Shown here one piece after another: positions 36,899-51,800 of a stretch of 64,000 nucleotides of DNA. The stretch's first letter is position 1, and every line of letters begins with the position of its first letter. Location: the NCBI RefSeq assembly GCF_001039355.2, contig NW_019776073.1, positions 32,257-96,256 on the forward strand, in the 5' to 3' direction. The position numbers were made by a program, and so were the translations under genes. The notes beneath the pieces were generated by a model. The model saw only the letters and a program-made list of their open reading frames with translations. It ran no database searches and was not told the origin of the DNA. Source of the DNA: Lingula anatina. Lineage: Eukaryota; Brachiopoda; Lingulata; Lingulida; Lingulidae.

Positions 36899-39800
36899 AA
36901 TTAATTTCTAAAATGATTATATTTTATCTTTATTATTATTTTTATTTCATAAAAATTAATACAAAACATTGTAATCATAGACAAAGACGCCTTTCAAACA
37001 CCCACACAGTTAAAAAATACAGTTACTGAAAAAAATGATTTTCAAAATTTGACGTCTGTACATGTTTTTATGTTGCAGGAATTGACACAGCTACAGAGTG
37101 AACATGAGTTGAATTATACCACTTTAAAACAGAAGATAATCTCTACAGAGTAAGTATTAATACATATCAACTGACAATACTTCATCCAGACTGTTTACCT
37201 AAGACTCTCTAGCAACACTAATATTAATTTGAAAAGTATGTTTTTATCAAATTTAAGATACAGAACTCCATAAGTGGATAATCTTTCCCCCTAGTGATTG
37301 CCCCATACTCTAACATTTTGTAACTATTATTTAGCACTAGTCTCTCTTACTGGTGAACCTTATAAAATTACACTTACTAATCTGAATCAGGATTAACATG
37401 ATCAAGATAAAATTCATAGACAGTGGGAAAGTTAAATCTAAAATAATTATTTTAGTGTTTAATGTTCCATTACAGCAACCATTTGCACAGTTCATCTCAG
37501 ATTGTTTATTGACATTATTTCCTTTTCCAGTTTGCTGATCAAGAAGTTCAGTTCCAAGTGTCAAGATATCCTTTTTCTGTTATATTTTATTTGATCTTAT
37601 TATATACAGCACATAATCTTTTAACACTGGTTGTTAAGAATGTGTAAAGAAAGATATTCTCATTGATAGATATAATAATTATAAATAACAACAAACTTCA
37701 TAACTTTGTAGTGTTTAGCTTGGAACAGTTCATGAAAGTGCAGTTTTTGGAACTATCTAGAATAGTTTTACTTGTACAAAAATATGGTGGCTTTAAGGGA
37801 ACAGTAGGAACACTTTATCTATTATCTTAGTTCACACATGTTCTTTATTTAGCTACAGTGGCCACAGTCATCCTAAATGATCTGAAAAGATGAAGGGAGA
37901 TGTTTAACTAGATGCAAAGAGTAGTGAGGTGTAGTATGTCAAATCAGTATAAGTATAGGATTTTAGAATAGGAAATGATAGCATGTGGTATACTTTAGTA
38001 AAGTCATCTTGAGGGTATTTGAAATTAGTGAATAATTACCATAAATCTGGCACTTCTATATGACCTTGACTCCTGCGGCACAGTATGAGGCTCAGGGCAG
38101 AAAGCTGGAAGAGGTCTCCAAGTTACTGGAGACATATCAAAGGTAGGTATTGGAGGATTTTTTTTAGGTGGGGGATTGAAGACAGGTCCCATAGGTGTGT
38201 GCACTTTACAATTTTCATCATCATCATCACCATCATCGCTCTGTTCCATTCTTGTCTTTATGATTTTAGATTGAAGCTTTGGTGACTATTATGCAATATA
38301 TTGATCCATTTACGTTCAGTCAGTGAGGCAGCCGTGCAGTTGTAGCGTCAATAAATCATTTAATTAGAGAGAATGAAATGTGTTATACCACATTCCAATA
38401 GATATACCATGGATCTATATAGATTGAACCATCCCAACATATTCAACTAAAAATCATATCTATAGAAATTTAATGGAATAGAACCTAGCTGTTTGTGGAT
38501 TTAATGGAGGCAGTGAAATATGGAGTATTATGATAAAAACTATGTATGATTTAAAACTGTTAGAGGAATTTAGCATGGCAAGTTTGAAAACAAAAATCAT
38601 ATTTTATATTATTATATATTTTGGTTTCCAGAGACTGTGGCAGCCTGGAAGCCAGACTGATGACTTCATTACAGGAACTGGAGCCACTGAAAGAGGTAAG
38701 TGGGTTGTGGTATTGTATATTGGGATAATTCAAACTTTTGGAGGTATTATAAAGTGGGTTTTGGTATGGTATTGTGATAACGTAAACCTTGGAAAGAAGT
38801 ATTAAGTGGGTTTTGGTATGGTATATTGTAATAATTCAAACTTTTGGAGGTATTATGAAGTGGGTTTTGGTATGGTATATTGTGATAAAGTAAACCTCCG
38901 TTAGAAGTAAGTGGGTTTTGGTGTCATATTGTTATTAATAATGTAAACTTCTGAAAGTATTAAGTGGGTTTTGGTGTTGTATTGTGGTAACATAAACCTT
39001 GCAAAAAGTGAATAATGATTTTGTTGCTGTGATAATATAACTTTCAAACTGTAAAAGATGTAAGTGGATATTGTCGTCCTTACCACGGGTACATACTGTA
39101 ATGATAACCAGTGAAAGAAGCTAGTGGCTATTGTTATTGTCACTGTAAAGTAATAATGTTAAACAAAAACAAAAAAAAAACAAAAAAAAAACAAAAAAAA
39201 AAAAGTGGATATTGTTACTGTGACTGTGATATTGTTATCCCCTGAAAGATGTGAGTGAATAATGCCATTGTGATAATGCAGAGTTAATGACAGCTAAAAT
39301 ATCTCTATAATGTTAATCCTTAAAGCAAGTATATGTATATATATATAATGAGTTGACATTTTTAAAAAGGCACTCATTTAGCAATATTTTTTTAAATCAT
39401 TCTAGGCTAGGACAAGGCTGGAGAAAAGTAAAGCAAAACTGGAGAAAGAAGTTCAGAATCTGCGAGACAAATTATCAGCTGCTGAGGTAATATATTGTAA
39501 ATATGTTGATGAAAGCAAAATAATTTGATACTGCTCTGTTCATTCTAGTATTTAATATTAAAAGGGCCTATTAACAAGCAGCTGATGAGTCTTCAGTGAA
39601 AAAAAAAAACATTGCAGAATCTGATGAAGTAATTCATAAAAAGCTTTTTCCAGAAAGGACAAGGCTGGGTTTCAGAATTGATGGAAAATTAATGGGTTAA
39701 GCATATAGTCTAGTATGTAAAACATTTTTTTCAGGAAATGATGTTTTCTTTGATTTTGAATTTTAATGTAGTTCTCAAAAATATTTTATGCCTTTTTAAC

Positions 39801-42800
39801 TCATTTGTAATTTAAACAATTTTTTTTATCTGAAGTTACTGAAACATTTAACTTTTCATTGGAAATAAAATATAATCATTATTCTCATTCTGTAGGTTAC
39901 ATGTAGGCAGTTCTCCCAAGCAAACGAAGAGTTGATGAAACAACAGAAAGGGGCAGCTGAGGGAGACCAAAAAACCACCAATAAGAAAATCCAGATTTTG
40001 GAATCAAGGTAAGCAGATCTAGAGATATGGCATATTGTACAGATTATTAGTAAGATATGACAAAGAAAATTTATCTAAGAATTCTTGACTTGTTATATTG
40101 AGAGTAGCAGTTTCTGGAAGAGGAGGGGGGTCTTTCTGGCTTTTGCTTTTATCAGGAAAATATAGAATTACATGATGCAAGTGCTTGGTTATTTCATGAT
40201 AAATTATAGAATTTATTTATTTAAAGTATATGAAAGAAAATGTATCAATTTTTTTTCTTTAGCATTAAGAAGAAAGATGAGACCATAAGCAAGATAAAAG
40301 GTATGTAATATGAATTTTTTATGTGCTTAAAAACTTACACAGTATATAAAAGCATTAAGAGGCACATGAAAGCTTACAGGATTTTCATTGTGTCACAGTC
40401 AAGTGAGGTTCCACATCTTATTATCCTTGATAGTAAAGTTGAAACAAATTGGTTCCTACTGTTCTTGCACCGCATCTCATGGTACTTCACGTTGTTCATG
40501 TAGCTTAATATCTATTTAATCGTGGTCTCAGAGTCTCAGAGATTTGGCTGGAACCCCACAGTGCATTTTCATATTAGCATAACACTATATTCAGTAACTG
40601 TTGTGTATTCATATGAATCAGAATCAATCACATTTAAATTATAATACTTGTCAATGATAAAAATATGCATTCCTGAGTGTATTCCATCTTGCTTTATGGT
40701 TATTGCTGGAGATATATATGAAAGAGAGTTGCAGTAGGTAGACCTTGATGTAAGCAAAGATTGTAGCACAGTTGGTGTGGGAGACTTCATCAATGTTTTA
40801 GTAAAGACCCAAGGTTTCATGTGCTAAACATACATGTTCTTGATATTTTTTATATCTGCCTATCTGCGGATAAAGTACTAAGTTAACATGAATGTAGACT
40901 TGATGTCTTGTGCAAGTCAAGACCTGTGGAAAGCTGGCACAACCAGTTTTCCCACCCGGCAGACATTCAGTCAAGCTACTTTTCAAGATGGCTGGATTAG
41001 GTCCAGCAACTTATTTTTCTAAGAGGCAAGCACTGGGCATGACTATTTGTGAAAAACTTGTGGGCAATGGTCTTATAATGTGGATGAGCTATTGCAAAGA
41101 ATTCAGTCTTCTCTTCACCCTTGTGTTAGGAATGTAAAATTCAGTTTGTCTAAAACAGAAAGTCTGACAATATCCCCTCAGTTGTCAGCCAATTCCTGAC
41201 TGTGAGCACAGCAATTTAAAATGCTATCTCACATTCTCTGTTAAAGCCTTCAGCTTTTTAAACTGTTTCTGCTGTTTAACATGGTGGGTGAGGGTGCACG
41301 TCAGCCATATTGCCATACACACGGCTAAAGTGGTGCCAATAATGATGCTTTCTAAAATATAGTCCGGCATGACAAACACTTTCACAACCGCCAATGCCTC
41401 ATTTGCTAGGTCTGCTGTCTTACACACATAATCCCCAGAATCTGCAAGTTTGGTGTTGCGAATGATGAGACGGCCATCTTGGAATGTCTGAATATGTGAG
41501 GTGTTGTCCCCTGGTGAGATGAGTGTATCGTTATATCCGTCTGGGTCAAATGGCATGCGCCTGTACCACCTCAAGGTCACATTCTCGGGCCCGTGAAAGT
41601 TGCATTTTATGTGGTATTCAGCAGTGCCGTTTTCTATAGGGTTTTTCCGGGGACATGTTGTCAGGTTCTTGAAATATTCCGGCCAGTCATAATGACACTG
41701 TGCAGAGCATGATGGGATTGCCGTCATGGCTATCAGTACAAGACCCAGCAAAAGTCTTATTAAAGCTGTGGTCTCCATGGAATTCATCTGAAGTATTGGT
41801 TTTATGGTTAGTTTGAGACACTGGAAAATAGTTGAATGGCATGATGAGTTAATTAAATCACATAATTGAATAAAATTCTGTTCCTTCTTAATTGTACAAG
41901 TAATGCTTCGAGAAGCACTGTATTGTCAGTGATATGAGCATGCATCATTTAAAGGAGATAATTCAATCATTTACCCATTTAATATTTATTTATTTATTTA
42001 TTTACTTTTGGAAACAAAAATTATCTGTTGACTAATACATTAAAATCCACATGACAAATAAACTTACAGCAATTCATATTTTCATGCATAACTTTGTCAA
42101 ATATCATTATTTGAACTGTAACAGTAACTTTTGTTTATACATTTTGTAACCTGTGAGTTTTCGTCTTCCATTTCATTGACCAAAGGTTTAATGAAGTAGA
42201 TATATATATTTTTGTATTTGTTCAGGTGTGGGAGTGATGTCAGCCCTATATATTATATATATATATATATCTCTTCAGATAGTATGGTATGGGAAATAGT
42301 CATTTACTGAGTACAGACACTTTAATCTGATTGGTTTGATATCTGTGGCGTCAACTCTAGATAGAAGACATTCTCACTGTCTGTCACTATTTTTACTACT
42401 GTGACCCCTCCTGCCACCGTGGTAGTAGAAATTAATGGCTCATAGCAGAAACAGACTGTGGCAAGTAACTGAACACATTTACAAAATGAATTAAATGTGT
42501 CTTGAATAATTCCCAATCAAAGTACTGATGTTCTTGATAGGCATTGAAATATTGGAGGTAAACAACACCTTCAATATAATATTGAGTGAAAAAAAATCAG
42601 TTACTGTAAGAGTTACTTATTTTAAGTTATTCTTTGTATCTGTCTTGGTATGGTCTCAGTGTACTAAATACTTATTATAAACCTTTTTTATTATTTTGAG
42701 AAGTTTAGTCACCTGTTAAGGACATAAAGTTGTGTTCTGTATTTAAGTCAAGCCCTACAATCATGCACTTGAGTCAAATCCCATTGTTGCTCAAGTAGAC

Positions 42801-45800
42801 AATCATTTCTGCCCCCCCCCCCCCCGCCCCTGATGAGGGTGAGTAACAGTCTAGGAAGTGATGATTTAAAGGAACATACATGCAGATAATGTCTTAAATT
42901 TGTTAGGGAGATTGGCGATGTTACTGTTGACTTAATTGAATTTTTAGTGGAATATATAATATGCAGACAAGTGAAATGTATAACTATAATGATATAATTT
43001 TGTCAGTGTCTGATTTCCGTCTGAAACTGAGAAACATTGGAAGGCAGCCCTGCCATGCCTCCAAATATAAACATAAATTGTGACATTGTTTTTATAAATG
43101 TGCATGAGAAGATCACCTCCACGGCTCTACAGTGATTCAGCTTCCAAAAAAAAAGTTTTATTTAATTACCTTACTATATATAAGCAGTCTCTGTTTATAT
43201 TATCATGTTTCTTACACACAATTGAAACATTTCTTGGTGTCTGTGACTCAATTTTATGGAATAATCCACTAATTTAAAATCAGTGCTCTCTAACTTTCTG
43301 GTGCACCCAGTGATTTGTAAGTTACAATACCCACCTCCATCTAGTTTTTTTTTTTTTTTTTTTTCAATTGGAGTCAGAATTAAGTTCCCCTTAAATCAAA
43401 AACTAGCCCCAAGTATAACAAGTCCTTACCTGCCCTGCTATATATACATGTATGTGTGCCTGTGCCTTGACATCCACAGACTGTCGCTGCTGTCCTTAGA
43501 GATAGATGTTACTGACTCTGTACCTGTTACTGTTTTATCACGTGCTCTAGTTATCAGACCTCTGGCAGTGATAACCAGATTGAACAAGTTTAGGGTCAAC
43601 GTGGAGCACGTGACAGATAATAATGGATTGGGTCAAATATATATGGGATTTCCATCAGGCAGGATTGTTTGTCTAGGTGATTGGTTTTGTGGGTTGAATA
43701 TGTTGGAATTTTATTGACCAAGGATCAAGATGGGGGAGTTGGTATAATGATTGGGCCAAATATAGATCCTCTCACTTTATTTTTAGGATTTTATTTATAG
43801 TCTAGGATATAATTATCTTTGACTGTAAACAGATTGATTAAGAATTATTTTCAGTTAGCCGGCTAGATTTAATTTTCCATAGCTTTGGTCAGTTATCCGG
43901 ATATGTATTGACTTTAAGTTATTACAATAAGTGGGTCTTCTTCTTTAATATCTGTTTATATTCCTGTTATAATATTGTAACATTTGATACCTTGACTGAA
44001 ATGAAATTCCATTCACAGAAAAAGGGAAGAAAAAAAAAAGTATTTGGATGTAAACACGTTTGATATCATGGATATATATTTTTTTTTTTATCTTAGTCAT
44101 GATTTAAGGATAATATATAATATCCATGTTTGAAAATGTGCCAATTTTAAAGTCATGATGTTTATTTTCAAGTCACTCTGCATATATCCTGCATAGCTAC
44201 TCATCTTTCCCAATTTAGACTTGTAAATATGACAAAACCTCTCAAGTAAAAGTAGCTGATGTCATTATTTCCTTTCGAAGTGTATTAGAAGACATGCCAG
44301 TGTAAGTTACTGGCAATTATGTAGAACTTAATTATTTCATTAGAAACGGTATGCAATGTAGAAACCTTGCAAGTGCAGAGATGGGTCAAGCAATAATTAG
44401 AGTAGGAGAAAGATCAACATAAGATATAGAATCCAAGTGCAAGGACATAATTGTCATGAGCAATGATACAAGAAGGAGGTAGGAAATTTTGTTGAGATTA
44501 AAAGCTGAATTTTGAGTAAAAATCGTGGATAGGATATTTAAAAATGCATAAATTAAAATTTTTACTTGTGTTTTCCAGGCGAGAGCAGCAGCCTGAGAAG
44601 TGCCCTGGCTAAGGAAAGAAGTGCTCACAAACGGCTGTCGCAGTCCTACGAGAAAAACAAGGTGAGTGCTGCTATATTGATTTCAGTGAAAATTGTTTGT
44701 GCACAAAAATTGGGTGATATTCTTTTCCTTCTAATAATGGTAATGTGCTGTATTTATTCCTATTTCATGCATCCCATATGAAGTTAATAAGTTTCCCAGG
44801 GAATAAAATTTAATGCAAAAATTCAGTGATGATCTATTTTACAACTAAAATTCAGTGATATTCTGTTCTTAATATTGAAAAAATAATGAGCTACATTTTG
44901 ATTTGATGGATCTCATATAAACTAATCAATATCCCCAATAATAGAAGAAATATATGATTCTGACAAACTGCCCCTAAGGGAAAGTCTTTGAATATTGATG
45001 TCAAGATGATTGAACCTAATCTAGACTCATTACTATAAAGTGGTACAGTATATACTTGAGTACAACTGGTGTTTTTTTTAGCTAGAAAAGCTGCTGATGC
45101 ACACCTTCAAGGCAACTTAGGTTGCCTTCAAATGATTGATATATATTTTTGCACAGCAGAAGTGTTATTCGAGTGAAGGATGTGTTTGTGTGTGTTTATG
45201 CACATATAAAAGGTTTAGATCATAGGATGAGAAAAAAACTAGCACTTTAAAGTAGATGTTTTGTCAACTCAATGAAGCCCACTTCTAAAGCACTAAAACT
45301 CATCGCACATGCAGGAGTTCCTGTTACAGTGGTAATTACATTACATATAAAGGATTAAACATGGCATTGCCTTTGAGACAAGAATAGTTGATCTCATTAA
45401 AAAAAACATAGAGTAAATACCATATAATGGATTCAGCTATATATTGAATACATGCTCAATATATCCCAAAAAGATCAGGAGGTTTTGTATGGGCATTCTT
45501 GGTTAAAACTTATTTAAATAATTAAATGTATTCTACATACATATGACCACTGACAATTTGTAACAATAATATTTTTAATTTAATTTTGTACTGTGCCAAT
45601 TATATCCATTATTAATTGGATTTACTGCTGAAGGACTTAGTCTATCCATGTTGAAGTTGATTGATATTCATTTTGATGGTATTTGTCCCTGAAAGGTCAA
45701 GCAGAATTATTCCATTTAATTTGCAAATTTGATCATGCAGCATAAGGTTTATTATTGTTGTTTGGCCATATTATGAGTCTAATTTTAGAAGTTATTTTCT

Positions 45801-48800
45801 CTTCGTTCTCATGTACAATTTCGCCAAAAATCTGCTTAATATTTTCTATTTAATTTTGTAATTCTTCTAGTGTTTCATAAATAAGCAAATGCAGCCCATT
45901 TTTGTTTCAAGCAAGTTGCTAAAACATTTATTCACATTGATTAAAATGAAAATTTCAGCAATAAAAAACATACCACCATATTTGTTCTTTATATAAACAT
46001 TTAACATTCATCTTTCCTTCTACCAACCCCCCCCCCCCCCATTTTCTTCTTTTTTTTCCTTTCTTTTTGTTTCTTTTTTATTTTATTACCTCATGTATAG
46101 AGGACAGTCCATCACCCCTGTCTTCAAGTACTGATTTATCAATGCCATAACTACCCCCTTGCCACCAAGTATTGTAATGACTCAGATGTTTTCAATGGGT
46201 AAAAATTATCAAATTTTCAGATACAGAATTTTATGTCTTAATTTATAGAAATTATGGCTTAATAAATACAGAATCTGTAAAATTCACAATTTTCTCCCAT
46301 TGAAAAGATTGTAATTACTATTTTGCTTATTTATATATAACATTTTACATAAATCCTCTTGAAAGCAGCAGTTCTGGTGCATGCAGATTACATACAAAAT
46401 GACCTTTAACAGTGATTCCTCTGAAAAAAAAAGTGCAATTTCAAGCACCACTGGTTATAGCTTTGATCGAACAAAATTGCACTTTTCTGCCATATTGTAT
46501 GATATTACAGGTTCTGTATACTTACAAGCATGAAGCTGAACTAAGAGCCTTGTAATTTATTTATCAGCTGTACAAGAGACATTACTGCTAATGGATATTT
46601 ACAAGTTTTATTGGATATGCCTCTGGTTTTTACCTATACCAGTTACTTATATAGGAACTTGTTTCTGTTTGTTGTAAGTATTCCTTTTGTAGGCTATCTA
46701 AACTGCTGGGACTTTCAAAGGAATAATTAAATGAAGAAACACTTGTAGCAGCCACTTGAAAGAACCCTAATCTGATTTAGACTTTTTGTCATGAGAAGCT
46801 AGAAAAGAGCAAAGGAATATGTAGAATACACCAGTGAGCCACTTGAGCAAGAAAGCGCATATGATGCTAACAAAAATGAGCACAAACACCACATCCACCA
46901 TGTAGTATTCATACGCTGACATTTCCATCAAGTTTGAACGCAGGTGCTTGCCTCCAAACTGAATAACTAGTTCTGTCAGCTCTGCGGCCCTCTCAGTGGG
47001 CCTGTCATGCCTCGCTTTGAATATCGTGCCGGCCATCTTGACGTTGTCTTTAAACTTTGGCTCTTTTATCACACGTTTCATGGCAGCAGTGAGATCCTCT
47101 GTTTTGAAATGATGGAGATCAATGGTGATGCTCAGACCTTTGTACTGAGAGCGTGCCGCGTTGTAATGCTGCTCATTGGTGATTGGTAGATTTAACATTG
47201 GCACGCCATGATACACAGACTCGAACTGCGCATTAGCTCCGCAGTTAGTAACAAAGAGTTTAACATTCGGATGAGCTAGGACGTCATTCAGTGGGAGCCA
47301 TTTCTCAATCTTGATATTCTTTGGCAAGGGGACCTCTGAGGGTTTCCCACCAAATCCCCACAACACCTTAAGTGGCCTCATATCTTTTAAAGCATTTACC
47401 AATTTCTCAGACACCAGGGGCGGTAGGTAACTGGCAACAGCACCAAACGAAACAATGATTACACCTTCTGTAGAATCATCCAAATACTTCTTAAGGGCTG
47501 GCGGGCTGATGGTTCTGGGCTGTCTTGTAGTAAGACCCCCCACATAGATGGTGTTGGGCATGCTGGGAAGGTGGTAATCTACGAGATAGTCTGTATTGAT
47601 GAGCCATGCTTGGGAGTCAATGGCCAGTTTTCGCAGTGTCACAAATGGTTTCATGACAGCGTGTTTGTGGACCAGCGTGTCCTTGAGAGCTGGCGGGTGT
47701 GTGAAACTAAGAAGAATGTCGTCTAGGGTGTTCGACAGACGTTGCTGAAAGTTCATCTCCTCTGTGTGACTGGTCCAAACATTAGGGACAAAAGATGGCA
47801 GCACTGGTAACCCAGCTACATATGGATCAACAACAGAAGCCAGGGAGACGTAGGGAATATTAAGACGATATGGCAGGATATAAAGAAACCTGGCAGCCAT
47901 ATCTCCCGATACTATCGCAAGGTCAAATTTTTGCTTTAAGATGTTGTCGCTGAATGCTTGGTCATTCAGCATGGCTTCACCCTCTTCCACATACAGAGCT
48001 GTTAGCTTATCCATAGTTTTCCACATCTCGTTGGGATTGTAGATGCAGGCAAATGTCAGATGGTTCTGGAATTCCTCCGACTCCCACTTAAGGTGAGGAG
48101 CAGACGATGTGTACTTCATGATGCTCATGCCAGTCTTGTTAAAGCCATCTGGGACTTCTTTAGCTGAGCTAAACACTACAGTCACCTTGTGGCCTCTTTG
48201 GGCTAATTCCTGTGCTACGGATTTAAAGATGGCTAAGTGAGTCTGAGTTTGTAGAGGCAGCATTAGGATGCGTCCTGTCTTGGCCCCATGAATTGTGGGT
48301 AATGAGGCACAGAGGCATCCCAGAATTATGAAGAAAATGTTTTTGTATTCCATTTTAACTTATTTTTGAGTTATTAGAGGACCTGTAAAAAGAAAAGAAA
48401 AAAGAGAGTTTGAAAATATGATTCAGTTTTTCTTTTATACAAAAATTAAACTGAAATCACATAAATGGTACACTTTTCAGTCAATACATGTATATGTGAG
48501 GAAATATTCATAAATAATCTATAGCTGCTACATGTACTTCACTTGTCCTCCAAATAATTTTAAGACATTTTCTTTTATGTAAAAGTCTAATAAAATGCAT
48601 TCGTAAGTGTATTTGTTTCACTAAAACAAAAGTAAAATTCTAAACTGTCAGTAAAATTGGGTAACTTCCTTTCTAGACCATATTTTATCACCTAAATCAA
48701 TGGAACTTTCAATTGAAAGTTATTGATCAGGATAACACCTGTTTTTTTTTTAACTGGAAATGGTTTTTCTTCACTATTTTTATGTTTAAAGTTCTTTTAA

Positions 48801-51800
48801 GACACCCTTTCCACAAAAGAGAAGTATTATTGCATCCAATTAACATTACTTGAAATTTGCCTTGGAGAAAATGTATAGACATTTATAAGTTACTAGTTCT
48901 CTATGGGTATATATTTGATTTTTTAATTGGAGTTTAAATGTTTTTTGGTGTTAAACAATTTTTACTACTCTTCCAGTTTCATGCAGTTGTGATTTTTATG
49001 CTAGGAAGGAGTTATTCTTTTTCCTGACAGGCTTTCATTTTACATTCTAAAATTAGGTTTTGTCCTTCATTACACAGTAATTTCTCCAGAGAAATGAGCA
49101 AAAAAGCTTTTATAGTTATTAATCCATAATCAACAAAGTCCCTATAGAAGCAAGACTAGTCCAGTTTTCCCCCAGAAAAAGATGAAAAAATTGAGGCACA
49201 TTTGGAATTCCTTTCTCTCCAGAAATCAGTTTTCCCCTCAACACATTTGCACATGCACACACTTGTGCGTGTGCACGTGCGCACACACACATACACACAC
49301 ACACACACACACACAAGCATACAAACCTCTTTAGGCATCCATTTCACCTAGAGCAGCACCTTCCTTCCTTCCTGAGCTGCTGGAGTGTGCTGTGGTGTAC
49401 GTTCTCTCTGTCCCAGACACCTTGGATGCCCTTCAAAACAGAACAAGGCAGCTTCTTCCCACTGTGGGATGGAAAAAGGCAGTTCTTTAGGCTGTGTTCA
49501 AGAGTTAATAGTTTCTAATGGTACAGGGACCCTATATGAAGTCATGGCATGAATTAAAAAAGAATCAGAAAAGATGGAATGTTTGTTCTGGCACAGTTAG
49601 CTGTGTTTAAGCACTAAGGGATTCTATAGATTTCTTTTTTTTTTTTTTTTTTTTTTCAAAATCACAATGCTCACTATTCATCCATGTAAAGATTATATTT
49701 TTTCCTCTTTGCCTAATTGTGCACGAAAATGTATGGCTATACTCTGAATTGAGCTCCATCTTTTCTAAGCGAAATGAACATTTAAATGCATGCGTTCCGT
49801 TTGCTTGTCTGAGGTGCTTAAATACAAAGAATGTGCAGGAGTGGCGATTTCATTACTTTGAATGGATGTAACATTTCATCACCTTTGAGACAGAAAAAAG
49901 GTTGGTCTCAAAGCGATTAGGGGAAGAGAGACAAAGATATCAGCAAAATATCCCATACAAAGGAGTTTTACTCATTACAGTTGAATGAATTGGGTGTGGG
50001 TAATGATTTTACAAAAAGGCAGCATAGAAGAGAATAAGGTCTGAATGTACACAAGCTGGATAATTTAGCATAAACATAAGTTTTACAAGCTATTTTGTGG
50101 TTTCTCACCTGCCCTCTCGAAATACAGAAGGGGGAAAATAATTGACCTTACTTGATCCTGTGTTTTTCATCAGTTTTTATGTATTTGCAAATATATATTT
50201 TTGTCCCGAAAAATATTAATTGCCTTGCCTTGGCCTGAAGGCACTGAGGGAAAGTGGCAGCTACCAAGTTTGGTTCAACAGAACATTTTTACCTTTGCAC
50301 ATTCTGAGAACTAAAAAGGTGAGAGTCAGTGATACATGCCCCATGTGTCAGGGCGGCCTTTTTGGAGAAGGGGGGAGATAAAATAGACAGGGAGGAAAAT
50401 GAGCCTCAAGAGACTCTTTAGCTTATTGGTTAATAGTTTTTAGTCATTTACCAAGTTTGGTGTATTTTTGGTGAGGATTTGGTTTGGATTTGGAATCTGT
50501 TTAGAAGAAGGGCTTTGATACTTTTAGAGTCCAGAATTGATGGAAAGGGCATATAATATAATATATTACCAGCCTTTACTGATTTAGGTGTGTTGAACTA
50601 TTTTGTGTGATTGGTCATGACTGCTTCATGGGATTTGTTTTGAATGTTTAGAAGTCATTTTTTAATATAAAAATGCTATGCACCCCCCCCCCCCCCCGGC
50701 ATCAAGTTTTCCTAACTCCTGTATTATAGAAAACATTACATTACACAAGGTTTACTCATAATACAGAGTAAATGCTAATGCCTTTAAATGCCCAGTGTAC
50801 TTTATGTGAGCCTCGTCCTTTTAATATACATTAAGTCAGTGCAGTTCAACATTTCCTTAACCTTTTCATCAAATTATCCAGGCTAGGGTGAACAACCCCC
50901 CCCCCCCCCACACACACACATAAACAAAAAAATGTGATGAAATATATCATTCCTTGGGGGATGTTTGTAGTGCCAACACTCCTAAATGCTTTTGATATGC
51001 CGTTTACTGTGTGTGTAAATAAACATCTTAATAAAAATGGGGTTCTGTTGATCATCCTTCTCCAAATAACAGATATTAGCTGTTATATATAATTATACTA
51101 CATACCTGTACACTATGGAATTAAAAGCCTAGCTCACATCCAGGTAATTTTGTAAGTACTAGGCTTAAAATAAGTCTCTCTGCTTGCAGAAATCACATCT
51201 GAAGGTGACCTTACTAATAACTTCTAATTACCTAGATACTTCTTAACAAATGAATATTTGTGGATTTCTTATTCATAAGTTGTTAATTTGTCGGAACCAT
51301 GTTTAAAATGAACCGAACATCAGTTCAATTTTCTTATCATCTTCAGGGTAGAGTATCAGTGACAAAAATGTGGTCTACTTTTATGATTATTTGGATAACT
51401 CAAGTTACTGTTGGTCTAAAATAATTGTCATTTCTTTCATTTTTATAGAATAGAAACATTATTTCTAATACCTAGGTAGGCTAAAATGTTCAAGTCAAGA
51501 ACAACATGTGGTATAAAGTGCGATTATTTATTTATTTATTTATTTATTTAAATCAGAAACCACTGCATGGATTGACTTATTATATTCTAAGTTAGGCCAA
51601 TAAGGGAGCGACCTTTTAGTTATTGCATTCTGACTTGATATTTAGCAGCAGGTAGCTTGTTCTTCCAGTTTGCAGTTTTGTAAGGTTTTGTCCTAAATGT
51701 CAGACTATATATCACATTCCCTGGCTGCTAATTTGATAACCAGTTTTTCCCTGTCTGTTCATTTGTAATGGACTTGATTTCATGCTCTTGTCACTATTGT

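Noticed and set aside
43283..43717. 144-codon + strand open frame in ICE1 intron 8
   Set aside because: It starts in a poly-T (Phe) run, has no recognisable domain and breaks the phase of flanking ICE1 exons.
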